From Candidatus Heimdallarchaeota archaeon (GTDB lineage Archaea; Asgardarchaeota; Heimdallarchaeia; Heimdallarchaeales; Heimdallarchaeaceae): a DNA stretch of 39,657 nucleotides. Made by a program: the position numbers and the translations under genes. The stretch covers positions 1-39,657 of the forward strand of contig JAUWJS010000009.1 in assembly GCA_030607575.1 (NCBI GenBank). The letters run 5' to 3'. This document shows positions 8,147 through 16,056 of the stretch, piece after piece (positions within the stretch are counted from its first letter, which is position 1; every line of letters begins with the position of its first letter). The notes below the pieces were generated by a model. It saw only the letters and a list, made by a program, of their open reading frames with translations, ran no database searches and was not told the DNA's origin.

Positions 8147-8152
8147 TTTAAA
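8147..8152 (+). promoter_or_regulatory. TATA box, leaderless promoter of the hydrolase gene
   Basis: TTTAAA lies immediately after the stop of the MinD operon and is centred about 28 bases before the ATG at 8177. No Shine-Dalgarno sequence lies before that ATG, only a T-rich tract, so a leaderless transcript is the simple reading. The T-rich tract may also help end the upstream operon. Confidence 0.5.
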
Positions 8153-8176
8153 GAGTACTTTCTTCTTACTTTTTTT

Positions 8177-9013
8177 ATGGAGCTAAAACAAGATTATTTT
8201 GCAGGCGGGAAGAATCATAAAATATTCTTTCAATCGTGGATTCCCAATAATCCAAAAGCAATTATTCAGATAATTCATGGTTTTGCTGAGCATTCCGGAC
8301 GATACAAATATCTAATTGATAAACTGACCTCAGCTAATTTTATTGTTTACGTTAACGATCATAGAGGTCATGGAAGAAGCGAAGGAAGAAGAAACCACAT
8401 TAGAAGCTTAACAGAATTTGCGGAAGATTGCTATAATCTTACAAATATAATTAAAAAAGCACATCCTAATCTAGATTTATTTCTTCTAGGCCATTCTATG
8501 GGGTCTTCAGTAGCTCAAAGGTATGCTATTCAACATCAAGATGAAATTAAAGGTTTAATTCTTTCTGGGACTGGCTCAAAAGTTCAAGAAACACCAATAA
8601 TCATGGTTAAGTTAGCATCAATTATGTCCAAAATTTTCCCAACCTTTTCAGGTCCTACAGGAATAGACCCTAACAACCTTTCATCGGATCCTAAATCTGT
8701 TGATAATTATAAGAATGATCCTTTAATAAATTACAAAAAATCAACAGCTGCTATGGGAATGAGTATGTTTAAACACTATTCAGAGGTTAAGGATAAAATT
8801 TCTAGTATAAAAATTCCTGTACTTTTTCAGAGTGGAGAAGATGATATAATGATGCTAGATGCAGAAGAAATTTTTGAAGACTTAACAATCAAAGATAAAA
8901 CAATGAAAACTTATCCAAATTGTAAACATGAAATGTATACAGAATCTCTTCAAAACAAGGATTTAGCTATAAACGATTTAATTTCTTGGATTCTTACTCA
9001 TCTTCAGGACTAG
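8177..9013 (+). CDS. Alpha/beta hydrolase, monoacylglycerol lipase/lysophospholipase type
   Basis: Serine hydrolase of the Hydrolase_4 group (monoacylglycerol lipase-like, PldB-like), expected to release fatty acids from monoacylglycerols or lysolipids. The nucleophile elbow G-H-S-M-G is at 105-109 with S107; the acid is probably D223 in SGEDDIM and the base H251 in CKHEMYTE. The oxyanion segment HGFAEHSGRY (34-43) and DHRGHGRSEG (61-70) are typical of the subfamily. Length of 278 is normal and there is no signal peptide. In an archaeon with ether lipids the natural substrate is open. The last 20 bases overlap the 3' end of the convergent PhoU-domain gene. Confidence 0.88.
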   Translation: MELKQDYFAGGKNHKIFFQSWIPNNPKAIIQIIHGFAEHSGRYKYLIDKLTSANFIVYVNDHRGHGRSEGRRNHIRSLTEFAEDCYNLTNIIKKAHPNLDLFLLGHSMGSSVAQRYAIQHQDEIKGLILSGTGSKVQETPIIMVKLASIMSKIFPTFSGPTGIDPNNLSSDPKSVDNYKNDPLINYKKSTAAMGMSMFKHYSEVKDKISSIKIPVLFQSGEDDIMMLDAEEIFEDLTIKDKTMKTYPNCKHEMYTESLQNKDLAINDLISWILTHLQD

Positions 9014-10166
9014 AATATTCTTTGATTAGTAAAGCATCCCCTAAATGAATCTTTGCTTCATCTTTTGGGAAGAAGAAATATTGCCCTTTCTTTCTTAAAG
9101 CTAATATCTGAAAGAAATCATCTGTTAATTCAGCTTCTCTAACAGTCATTCCAATATAAGGAGAACCTCTCGCTACATGAATGTAATCTAAAGCTTCAGA
9201 CGAATCATCTACAACATCTTCTAGAAGGGAATAAGGTTTATGTCTCATTGTAACTCCAAAAGCTATTTTTGTTGCTGCATCAGCTATTTCCTCAAAAGAA
9301 TCTGCCATCCTTAGATAAGCTATGAGTGTTTTATCATCCATCATATTTTGCTTATACAATCGTAGAACTTCTTCAATGAGCTCGAATTGTAGATCGTCTA
9401 CTTTATCTTCAGTTGTTAGGATTAGATTCTTTACTTCAGGTAAATCTTCTAATGCATAAAGATAAGCTAAATCCACAACTAACTCAGCTGATTCTTTCAT
9501 TGTAACTAACAAGTCTTGATGATACTTCAATTCATCTTTTGGATGGTCTAAATCTTCAGAAATAATCTTTTCTCTCGCTTCTTCGACTGATTTAATTCTC
9601 CCATTAACTAATTCAATGAATTGATTAACGTTTTCTAAAGGACCTCTAAAGATGAGTAAATCCCCAGCCAACATCACTTCATCATAGTGAAGCAAGAGCT
9701 CATTCTCTGATCTTATAATACCTATCACATCAATTCCGATGAGATCATGTAGATCTGCTGCAACCTCTGATTTTCCACATAGACAGGACTTCTCATCTAA
9801 ACGGACTAAGTCAACGATTTGATCCATGTGTTGTTGAATATGTTTAAGCTCATCTGCAATATCGTAATCTAATAGAACTAATGAAGCCATATCGGCTGCT
9901 GAATCAGATATTAAATTGTTAGCCTCACCGATTATATAGTAAATTCTCAGCTGCTCTGCTTGATTTAGGGTTTTTATTGACACTGACAGTCTATCTAATA
10001 GATTTTTGTACAAACCATCTATTTTTTCTTCTAAAATTAACACTTGTTCAGCTACTAATTTATCAGAATAAAGTAAAGATGCAAATGCTAAATCCACGCA
10101 AATCTCTGAAAGCGTCTTTATCTCAATTAATATTTCTTTAACACTAATAGGTTCATTATCGCTCAT
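8994..10166 (-). CDS. Tandem PhoU/TrkA-C domain protein
   Basis: Cytosolic regulatory protein of the COG3273 type, built as two repeats of a PhoU-like helical bundle followed by a TrkA-C (RCK-C) domain. Repeat one: helices about 5-120, then a TrkA-C segment (about 130-187) with IDVIGIIRSENELLL and LAGDLLIFRGP. Repeat two: helices about 205-325, then SPYIGMTVREAELTDDFFQI through HLGDALLIKE (335-385). TrkA-C domains often bind nucleotides or metal ions and gate cation transporters; PhoU domains bind metals. No channel gene sits beside it, so the target is unknown. The TATA ATTTATAATTC (about 10190-10200) is 25-30 bases before the ATG, suggesting a leaderless message. A C-L-C-G turn (127-130) could hold a metal. 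Confidence 0.85.
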   Translation of the reverse strand: MSDNEPISVKEILIEIKTLSEICVDLAFASLLYSDKLVAEQVLILEEKIDGLYKNLLDRLSVSIKTLNQAEQLRIYYIIGEANNLISDSAADMASLVLLDYDIADELKHIQQHMDQIVDLVRLDEKSCLCGKSEVAADLHDLIGIDVIGIIRSENELLLHYDEVMLAGDLLIFRGPLENVNQFIELVNGRIKSVEEAREKIISEDLDHPKDELKYHQDLLVTMKESAELVVDLAYLYALEDLPEVKNLILTTEDKVDDLQFELIEEVLRLYKQNMMDDKTLIAYLRMADSFEEIADAATKIAFGVTMRHKPYSLLEDVVDDSSEALDYIHVARGSPYIGMTVREAELTDDFFQILALRKKGQYFFFPKDEAKIHLGDALLIKEYSSPEDE

Positions 10167-10319
10167 TGCTGATCGAACACTCTTTCATAGAATTATAAAT
10201 TGATAATAATATCAACTTTTCGCTTCGGTTTAGTTGGAAAGATTCTTAATAACACTTATAAAACTGTGAAAATCATAAATTCTGTGGATACTGAAATAAC
10301 TAAAAAGAAATTCTTTTTC

Positions 10320-11636
10320 ATGGAAAAGAATGAGATTCTAATTCTTGCAGGAATTTTCTTTCTTGGTATGTCTACAGCAATGTTTTCACCATATGCACCA
10401 ATTTGGTTAATTCAAATTTTCAATGTGGATCGGTATTCTATTCTTGGCTTTGTAGCCATAATTCCGTATTTTGTGATAGCTATTGGAACCACAGTATGGG
10501 GGATAATGAGTGATAAATTTGGAAACAAAAGATTTGTCTTTATGGGATTTATTGCCGCAGGTTTGATGTATTTCACTTTGATGTTCATAAATAATCCATA
10601 TGCTTTTCTAGCTGTGATGCTAGTGGGCTACATATTCATTTCAGGGCAAACATCAAATATCTATTCTTATGCCACTCTAACTTCATCTAAGAAGAAGGAA
10701 GTAATCTTGGGGGAAATAGCCGCAACTTTTAGCTTAGCTTGGTTGGTCGCCAGTCCTATTGCTGCACTAATTCACGATAATACTGCTACTTTCAGCTTAA
10801 ACTGGTATTCTTCTTCATCTGTTAGTTCAATTATTACTCTGAATGCTCAAGCACCTACAAACGGTATTCTAAACTTTGCAAGCTTTCTTTCAAAATTCTT
10901 CTCCGACGAATTAGTAAACCATCCAGCTCAAGGAGTACAATTATTCATAGCAATAATTAGTTGTGTAATTGCTTCAATTTTTATTCTTTTCACAAAAGAA
11001 GAACGAAGAGAGAAAAAACAAGTGAAAGAACAAGAATCAAAGAAAATAGGAAAACTAACTGAGTTCAAACTTATTTTTGTTGTTCTAATGTTAGTTGCTT
11101 TCTTTCAAAACGCTACATCAGGAGGTTTTTGGTCTTACGCTTCCCTATATTTCATAGATTATCTAAAAACGCCTGCAGTGTATTTCAGCTATTTTCTAAT
11201 AGGTACGACTACGATTGGAGTTGTATTATCATTACTATTAGGAAGATTAGCGAAAATACGAAAAATTACTTCAGCTGTTATGGCTTTCACATTTCTACAA
11301 ATACTTATCTATTTACTAATGACATTATTCCCTCTAAAAGTTACTCTAGGTCTGATAGTTTATAGTTTCCCAATGTATATAATCGCAACTATTTGTCTAA
11401 CTGGTCTAGTTGGAACTTTCTCAAATAAATTTAGAAGAGCAACAGCATTTGGTCTATTCAACACAATCGGAATTGCTGGTTCAATCTCAGCAACTTTACT
11501 AATGGGAATTGTAGCTGATAAATCATCTAAAGGGTTAATAAGCATGTTAGGCTTTGCTTTAGGATTCTCAATTTGTACCTTTATTTTGACGATTATCCTT
11601 TCGATTATTATTGAAAAAAGAAAGCATTTAATCTGA
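10320..11636 (+). CDS. Major facilitator superfamily transporter
   Basis: Twelve-helix secondary transporter in the cytoplasmic membrane. The motif between helices 2 and 3, G-I-M-S-D-K-F-G-N-K-R, is the MFS motif A. There is a long central loop rich in Lys/Glu (ERREKKQVKEQESKK) between the two six-helix halves, and a less usual hydrophilic outside segment (NWYSSSSVSS...) in the first half. I start at the ATG at 10320 (438 residues); an in-frame ATG at 10200 would add 40 residues without a membrane span and would lie in the promoter of the divergent PhoU gene. ACTTATAAAA (about 10255) is a plausible TATA. The substrate cannot be told; drug or sugar efflux are possible. Confidence 0.85.
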   Translation: MEKNEILILAGIFFLGMSTAMFSPYAPIWLIQIFNVDRYSILGFVAIIPYFVIAIGTTVWGIMSDKFGNKRFVFMGFIAAGLMYFTLMFINNPYAFLAVMLVGYIFISGQTSNIYSYATLTSSKKKEVILGEIAATFSLAWLVASPIAALIHDNTATFSLNWYSSSSVSSIITLNAQAPTNGILNFASFLSKFFSDELVNHPAQGVQLFIAIISCVIASIFILFTKEERREKKQVKEQESKKIGKLTEFKLIFVVLMLVAFFQNATSGGFWSYASLYFIDYLKTPAVYFSYFLIGTTTIGVVLSLLLGRLAKIRKITSAVMAFTFLQILIYLLMTLFPLKVTLGLIVYSFPMYIIATICLTGLVGTFSNKFRRATAFGLFNTIGIAGSISATLLMGIVADKSSKGLISMLGFALGFSICTFILTIILSIIIEKRKHLI

Positions 11637-11661
11637 AAAACTTAAGAATATGAAAACTGAG

Positions 11662-11699
11662 TGGTCAATAGTGACCAGCATCTTAAATATCTGTGACCA
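11662..11699 (+). promoter_or_regulatory. Operator-like TGGTCA/TGACCA repeats around a TATA box
   Basis: TGGTCA (11662-11667) and TGACCA (11672-11677) form an inverted repeat with a four-base spacer. A second TGACCA follows at 11694-11699. The TATA-like CTTAAATATC (11681-11690) lies between them, about 50 bases before the ATG at 11735. Three exact copies of one half-site flanking the TATA is a strong sign of regulator binding. The winged-helix protein encoded third in this operon is a candidate for autoregulation. Confidence 0.55.
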
Positions 11700-11734
11700 A
11701 TCAATATAAGCATACAAAACTTAAGGTGAAATAA

Positions 11735-12067
11735 ATGAACTTTGATGAATTAGGAGAAAAACTTGGAGAAGAAATAGAGAAAAAAGTTAAATCAAAAGGT
11801 AAAACTAGAGAAATTACTGATGCTGCTGAGATAAAAGAAATTCTTAGCGCAGTTTCTGGAGAGGTTCCAGCACTAATCAAGAACATCTTTTCAGCAATCT
11901 ATGATCCTGAAATAGCTACCAATTATGGTAAAGGAATCGTTGCTCTTCATGAACAGCTTACAGGTCAAGGATTACCTGATGATATGGTTAGAGAAATAAT
12001 TATGAATTTCTCTAAATCTTTCGATATAGTAGGAAAAGCTCTGAAGTCAAACATCAGTATAGATTAA
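11735..12067 (+). CDS. Small helical protein, unknown
   Basis: 110 residues, no family recognised. The sequence is charged and predicted helical: an N-terminal Glu/Lys-rich helix (ELGEKLGEEIEKKVKSKGK), then DAAEIKEILSAVSGEVPALIKNIFSAIYD and a C-terminal half with LHEQLTGQGLPDDMVREIIMNFSKSFD. There is no membrane span or cysteine, so it is probably a cytosolic helical bundle. GGTG eight bases before the ATG supports the start. It is the first of three co-directional small genes; the next starts 32 bases after its stop, so they are probably one operon under the TGGTCA site. Confidence 0.7.
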   Translation: MNFDELGEKLGEEIEKKVKSKGKTREITDAAEIKEILSAVSGEVPALIKNIFSAIYDPEIATNYGKGIVALHEQLTGQGLPDDMVREIIMNFSKSFDIVGKALKSNISID

Positions 12068-12099
12068 GACGATGATTAATAGAAATAGTTGGTGTCAAC

Positions 12100-12357
12100 T
12101 TGACAGATAAATTGTATTCAATTATTGTATCTATCAATTATATTTCTTATTTAATCATAGTGCTTCCATTGATGTTACTATATTATCTGATAACAAATCC
12201 AGTGAAGAGAACCAGAAATCAGAGAGCACTAAGAAAAGAGCTTAAGAAAGGTGGCATTCCAAAACAGCTAAGAAAAGAAATAGCTGAATCCTACAAGGAT
12301 TTAACTAAGCTTTTCAGTTTCAGCAGTATTTTGAAGATGAGAAAAGAAGTAAGTTAA
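12100..12357 (+). CDS. Small single-span membrane protein, unknown
   Basis: 85 residues, starting with TTG; GGTG six bases upstream supports this, and the nearby ATG at 12072 is in another frame. Residues 8-32 form one membrane span (IIVSINYISYLIIVLPLMLL), followed by a strongly basic stretch (KRTRNQRALRKELKKGG) and a helical tail. By the positive-inside rule the tail faces the cytoplasm. No known family. It lies between a small helical protein and a winged-helix protein in an apparent operon, so it could anchor one of them at the membrane; that is inference only. Confidence 0.65.
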   Translation: MTDKLYSIIVSINYISYLIIVLPLMLLYYLITNPVKRTRNQRALRKELKKGGIPKQLRKEIAESYKDLTKLFSFSSILKMRKEVS

Positions 12358-12382
12358 GATTAATGTAGAAAAGGTTTCATCT

Positions 12383-12850
12383 ATGTCCGGAAATGAAATA
12401 GCTTTAGAAAGTAGAATATCAGAACTAGAGGAAAAAATCAATTATGTAATTATTCAAATAACTAATCTACAGGATAAAGTTTCAGATAGTAACCCAGAAC
12501 TAAAACAGATGATGAAATTATTACAAATTCTCACATCCACTTTACAAATTTCAAAAGCTCCTTTAACTTTAGCTTCACAGACTCTAACGCTAAAAGATAC
12601 TATTTTACAAAGATTTCCTGATCTAAAATATGATTCAATCTCAAAAGCTATAATTGTAGCTTTGGATAGGAAAAAAAGACTAAACATCTCACAATTAACT
12701 GAACAAGTGAGAAAAGAAAGAGGATCTGCATCTAGAAGGATTGTCCGCGAAAGGATAGATAAACTAATTGAATCTGGAATTATAGCTGAGGTTGATTCTG
12801 GATATGGACGACAACTTGAGCTTGTTGAATTTGAAAAAGAAGAAGAATGA
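12383..12850 (+). CDS. Coiled-coil winged-helix protein, probable regulator
   Basis: 155 residues. Residues 6-50 form a coiled coil (ESRISELEEKINYVIIQITN and onward), which should mediate dimerisation. Residues about 95-150 look like a winged helix: DRKKRLNISQLTEQVRKERG, then SASRRIVRERIDKLIESGII as the recognition helix and EVDSGYGRQLELVE as the wing. The order fits a dimeric archaeal transcription factor, though no exact family is recognised. It is the third gene of the small operon, 25 bases after the previous stop, and it ends one base before the end of the convergent dipeptidase gene. It may bind the TGGTCA repeats upstream of the operon. Confidence 0.7.
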   Translation: MSGNEIALESRISELEEKINYVIIQITNLQDKVSDSNPELKQMMKLLQILTSTLQISKAPLTLASQTLTLKDTILQRFPDLKYDSISKAIIVALDRKKRLNISQLTEQVRKERGSASRRIVRERIDKLIESGIIAEVDSGYGRQLELVEFEKEEE

Positions 12851-13801
12851 TTATTTCCAGACTTCTTTCATAACTCTCAGAAGATTCTGAGATTCTATTT
12901 TTTGTACATCTTCTTTATTATACCCATTTTTTCCCAAATAATAAACTAATACAGGATAGTAACTAACATCCTTTACCACATCAGGTACTGTAGCTCCATC
13001 AAAATCTGATCCAAAACTAATGTGATTGATTCCTACTAATTCTACAATATAATCAATATGTTCTTTTATATCTCCCAATTGAATTTGTCCTTTTTTCTTA
13101 TCACTAGAAAGAAAAGACACACAGAAATTAAGCCCTATTGTTCCATTAGTCTCAGCAATAGCTCGTATCTGTTCGTCCTTCAAATTTCTTGGATGATTAC
13201 AAATAGAATAAGCGTTGCTATGTGAAGCAATTATTGGTTTACTAGTTTGGTCGATTACATCCCAAAAAGATTTCTCATTCAAATGACTGACATCAACAAT
13301 TATACCCAAATTATTTAGTTCTTTGACTAATTCCTTACCAGTATCTGTCAACCCTCTATCTTGTTCAAAACTTTCTCCTGATAACATGTTAAATGTAACA
13401 CCTGTAGCAAATCTATTCACGTTAGACCAGCTTAAACCAATACTTCTCAAGCCCATTCTATAATAATTCTTCAGAGTTAAAAATTCACTATCTATACCAC
13501 CAGAACCCTCAAAATGTAAAACAGCTCCAATTCTATTTTTATTTTTACATTTATCTATATCTTCTACTGACTTTACTTGTAGGAGATTATTATCTTGGTC
13601 TTCGATTAATGAAAACCACTGATCAACACCTCTAGAGATTTCAAAATCACTCATAGCAGGAAATACTGCAAAGAAAGCGGCTAGAACGTTTCCTTTTCTT
13701 AATCTCGGAAGATCAACATGTCCAGTTTTAGATTCTTCAGAAAATTTTCTTCTTTCTCTAGTCAGAGCCCATAGTACATCTGTATGTCCATCAATTATCA
13801 T
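12851..13801 (-). CDS. Membrane dipeptidase (renal dipeptidase family, M19)
   Basis: Zinc-dependent dipeptidase of the amidohydrolase fold, cleaving dipeptides including those with a D-residue at the C-terminal side. The binuclear zinc ligands are all visible: H6 and D8 in DGHTDVLW, bridging E98 in LHFEGSGG, H173 in DVSHLNE and H194 in ASHSNAY; D266 in FGSDFDG matches the catalytic aspartate. Length of 316 is typical. Despite the family name there is no signal peptide or anchor, so a cytosolic enzyme is likely. Together with the DmpA-type peptidase at 1314-2423 it would suit peptide scavenging. It abuts the convergent winged-helix gene with no gap. Confidence 0.92.
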   Translation of the reverse strand: MIIDGHTDVLWALTRERRKFSEESKTGHVDLPRLRKGNVLAAFFAVFPAMSDFEISRGVDQWFSLIEDQDNNLLQVKSVEDIDKCKNKNRIGAVLHFEGSGGIDSEFLTLKNYYRMGLRSIGLSWSNVNRFATGVTFNMLSGESFEQDRGLTDTGKELVKELNNLGIIVDVSHLNEKSFWDVIDQTSKPIIASHSNAYSICNHPRNLKDEQIRAIAETNGTIGLNFCVSFLSSDKKKGQIQLGDIKEHIDYIVELVGINHISFGSDFDGATVPDVVKDVSYYPVLVYYLGKNGYNKEDVQKIESQNLLRVMKEVWK

Positions 13802-13855
13802 ACTATGTTAAAATTAGTTATTCGATTAAAAATATTCTCTCTAAATTGCTGAAAG

Positions 13856-14683
13856 CTAAATGTATTTTAGTTTCTTTAAAACTAGTAAAACTGTTAAAGT
13901 TGTAGTAGAATCATATTCTTCTCCATCTTCAGATTCCCATTTACCATCACTGGTTTGTCTGTGTAAAAGAACATCTAGTAAACGAGTAACAAATTTGTGG
14001 TTTTCCAATCCAGCATTGATGAAGCTTTCTGCCATCCAAACTAATGATGAGGAAGGATAGTTCTCTAAATTAAATGTTTGAAGCATTTCTAGTCCTCTTC
14101 TTGCGATGCTGTCATATTCTCCTTTTATTGCAATAAATGTTGGAATTGCATTCCACAATGCGTGGGGATAGCTTTTAAAACCCGCATCATCTCTCCAGTT
14201 TCTTGATAAATAATCTAAACTTTTAGTTATGAAGTTTCGATAGGTCTCATCTCCTAAACCTAATAGGAAATTAATCACAATAGCAGTGCAATAAATTCTG
14301 TTTGGTTCTGTTCCTGGAGTTTCCCAAACTGAAGGTTCAAAATTTTTTATGCTTTGAGGTTCTTCGAAGTATCCCTCTTCAGTTTGATTCATTAGTAGGA
14401 AGTTTACTGCTTTGGATAGATAATCTTCGATTTCATCTTTCATGTCTAGAATAAGAAAATCTTTGAAAAAAGTTATAGTTGGACCAATAGTACTAAGTGA
14501 ATCTTTTCTCATTCTGAAAGGTATTCCCCCATCAGAATTTTGTAAATTGAGATGTTCCTTTACTACCTCATTTGTTGCAGATTTCTCTCCAAGCATCAAA
14601 GCTAGCTTAAGTTTTTCTACATCATTTCCTTTATTTCTAATAAATTCTATTGCTTTTGACGAATCAATTTGAGGTTCATTCAT
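13856..14683 (-). CDS. Prenyltransferase/squalene-cyclase-like repeat protein
   Basis: 275-residue alpha/alpha-toroid protein with at least four repeats of the QxxDGGF type: LQNSDGGIPF, NQTEEGYFEE, WRDDAGFKSY and RQTSDGKWES. Such repeats build the fold of terpene cyclases and protein prenyltransferase beta subunits, and also of many uncharacterised archaeal proteins. The D-x-D-D-T motif of squalene-hopene cyclases is not seen, and the protein is less than half the length of cyclases, so terpene cyclisation is unlikely. A binding or prenyltransferase-like role is possible. TTTAAGTAT (about 14705-14713) is a likely TATA, about 25 bases before the ATG. Confidence 0.7.
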   Translation of the reverse strand: MNEPQIDSSKAIEFIRNKGNDVEKLKLALMLGEKSATNEVVKEHLNLQNSDGGIPFRMRKDSLSTIGPTITFFKDFLILDMKDEIEDYLSKAVNFLLMNQTEEGYFEEPQSIKNFEPSVWETPGTEPNRIYCTAIVINFLLGLGDETYRNFITKSLDYLSRNWRDDAGFKSYPHALWNAIPTFIAIKGEYDSIARRGLEMLQTFNLENYPSSSLVWMAESFINAGLENHKFVTRLLDVLLHRQTSDGKWESEDGEEYDSTTTLTVLLVLKKLKYI

Positions 14684-14736
14684 CTACTAAGTAATTGATA
14701 TTGTGATACTTAAACCTAACTGGAAAAAGTTTTTCT

Positions 14737-15465
14737 TCAAATTTTCAGTTTCTTACTCATTTTATCTGCTGCATCACGTTTAGCTGATTTTCTATTTGAT
14801 CCTTTTCCAGAGCTTAAATATACCTTTTCGCCTATTTTTACTTTACATTGCATAAAGAAAATAGGCTCGTGATCTTCCCCTTTTTTCTTTAAAAGGGAAT
14901 ATTCAGGAAGTTCTAAACCCTCTTTTTGGAAAAATTCCTGAAGTTGATTGACTGGATTATGCTCACAAACTGTTAGTTTAAGTATCTTTTCTCTCCCTTT
15001 TTCATCATTAATCTCATTTTTAAAATATTTAAGTCGTTTGAGAAAAAGTTTGTTAAAAAACTCTCTTGTTACGTCTACACCTTTAGAGAGATAAAAAGCA
15101 CCAAAAATAGCTTCTAGACCATCCTCTAAATCAGATTCAACTATTTTATAATTAGAATTAGTTCTTAGTTTTTTTTCAATTCCTAATTCCTTTCCTACTT
15201 CAGCTAATGTGTTGGTTCTAACTAAGAGAGATCTTAATTGAGACAAAATACCTACATCTTCTTTGGTTTCTTTATAGAGCCATTCAGCTGTTAGAGTATC
15301 TAATATCGAATCTCCCAGAAATTCCAATCTCTCGAAATTCTGAATACTTTGTTCTGGTGGGTGATAATTTGGATGAGTGAGTGCTTCAAGTAACAAAGAT
15401 TCATCCAATTCCCAATCTAGAACTCTATTTTTCTCTAAATCTATTTTCTTAGCTTTACTCATCAT
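14737..15465 (-). CDS. rnc: Ribonuclease III
   Basis: Double-strand RNA endonuclease with the complete bacterial architecture: nuclease domain followed by a dsRNA-binding domain. Numbering from the farther ATG at 15480, the signature E-R-L-E-F-L-G-D-S is at 50-58; E50, E53, D57, D120 and E123 match the metal-binding acids E38, E41, D45, D114 and E117 of the E. coli enzyme, all retained. The dsRBD (about 174-247) ends with GKGSNRKSAKRDAADK, the typical second helix. I favour the internal ATG at 15465 (242 residues), since the TATA at 15487-15492 then lies the usual ~24 bases upstream. Most archaea lack RNase III, so a bacterial origin by transfer is plausible. Targets could be rRNA precursors or antisense duplexes. 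Confidence 0.92.
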   Translation of the reverse strand: MMSKAKKIDLEKNRVLDWELDESLLLEALTHPNYHPPEQSIQNFERLEFLGDSILDTLTAEWLYKETKEDVGILSQLRSLLVRTNTLAEVGKELGIEKKLRTNSNYKIVESDLEDGLEAIFGAFYLSKGVDVTREFFNKLFLKRLKYFKNEINDEKGREKILKLTVCEHNPVNQLQEFFQKEGLELPEYSLLKKKGEDHEPIFFMQCKVKIGEKVYLSSGKGSNRKSAKRDAADKMSKKLKI

Positions 15466-15486
15466 GAATTCATTTATCATAGAGTT

Positions 15487-15492
15487 TTTAAA
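15487..15492. promoter_or_regulatory. Shared palindromic TATA box, divergent leaderless promoter
   Basis: TTTAAA reads the same on both strands. Its centre is about 24 bases from the ATG at 15513 on the plus strand and about 24 bases from the second ATG (15465) of the RNase III gene on the minus strand. One TATA box could therefore serve both genes, each with a leaderless transcript. Direction would be set by the BRE sequences on each side. Confidence 0.4.
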
Positions 15493-15512
15493 TTCATTCC
15501 TTTGTTTTTAGT

Positions 15513-15965
15513 ATGGATTTTTCAAACCCTATCGATGACCTTGATTGGATTTATGGCTTCTGGAGAGGAACCCTCTCTGCTGAGGGTATAGATTCTGAAT
15601 CTTACCTACAATGTAAAAAATTTGGTATAGATATTATAGAAATTAAACAAATAAAATCCTCTGTTAAACCAGAAAAGTTGCTTGAAAGGAATTTTCTCTT
15701 TTTTGATAAAACTAGGGAACAAATGAAATTGATCAGTTTTAATTCTGAAGGTTACATCGAAACATCCAATTTAACTATAAAAACTTCCAAAGAACAGGCT
15801 ATTCTAACTAGTGATTTCGAATCTGGATATAATCTACCTCCCAACATGAAAATCATTAAGGAATTTACTTACAAAAAGAATACGAAACAGCTTGAAATTA
15901 AAGTTAAAATGGGTTTAAAGGAAGAAATTGTATCTCATGGGATTTATACTTTTTCAGGTAAATAA
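15513..15965 (+). CDS. Small beta-rich protein, possibly lipocalin/nitrobindin-like
   Basis: 150 residues, no firm family. The start DDLDWIYGFWRGTLSAEG resembles the first strand of DUF1579/nitrobindin-like ten-stranded barrels, which open with a W-x-G-x-W-x-G-pattern. The rest alternates as short strands (DIIEIKQIKSS, QMKLISFNSEGYIETSNLTI, AILTSDFE, KIIKEFTYKK, QLEIKVKMG, SHGIYTFSG), matching an antiparallel barrel for a small hydrophobic ligand or heme. The nitrobindin heme histidine is not evident. It is cytosolic and divergent from RNase III, with which it may share a TATA box. The leaderless start is supported by TATA spacing. Confidence 0.6.
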   Translation: MDFSNPIDDLDWIYGFWRGTLSAEGIDSESYLQCKKFGIDIIEIKQIKSSVKPEKLLERNFLFFDKTREQMKLISFNSEGYIETSNLTIKTSKEQAILTSDFESGYNLPPNMKIIKEFTYKKNTKQLEIKVKMGLKEEIVSHGIYTFSGK

Positions 15966-16031
15966 TAACAGAAACTACTAAAAAGTTGGCTCTTTTCTAG
16001 TGAGAGTATCATAACAATTATTAGTAAAAAA

Positions 16032-16043
16032 ACACATATGTGT
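16032..16043. promoter_or_regulatory. 12-bp perfect palindrome upstream of the archaemetzincin-like gene
   Basis: ACACATATGTGT is a perfect inverted repeat 13 bases before the proposed TTG start at 16057. It may be an operator or simply chance. The ATG inside it opens a frame that stops after eight codons and so is not the start of the downstream gene. Confidence 0.25.
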
Positions 16044-16056
16044 AAACAGATTAGTC

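Noticed and set aside
10200-10319. Longer N-terminus of the MFS transporter starting at 10200
   Set aside because: The extra 40 residues have no membrane span, and the ATG overlaps the TATA box of the divergent PhoU-domain gene; the ATG at 10320 fits the family start.
13856-14683. Squalene-hopene cyclase
   Set aside because: The repeats are present but the protein is far too short and lacks the catalytic DxDDT motif.
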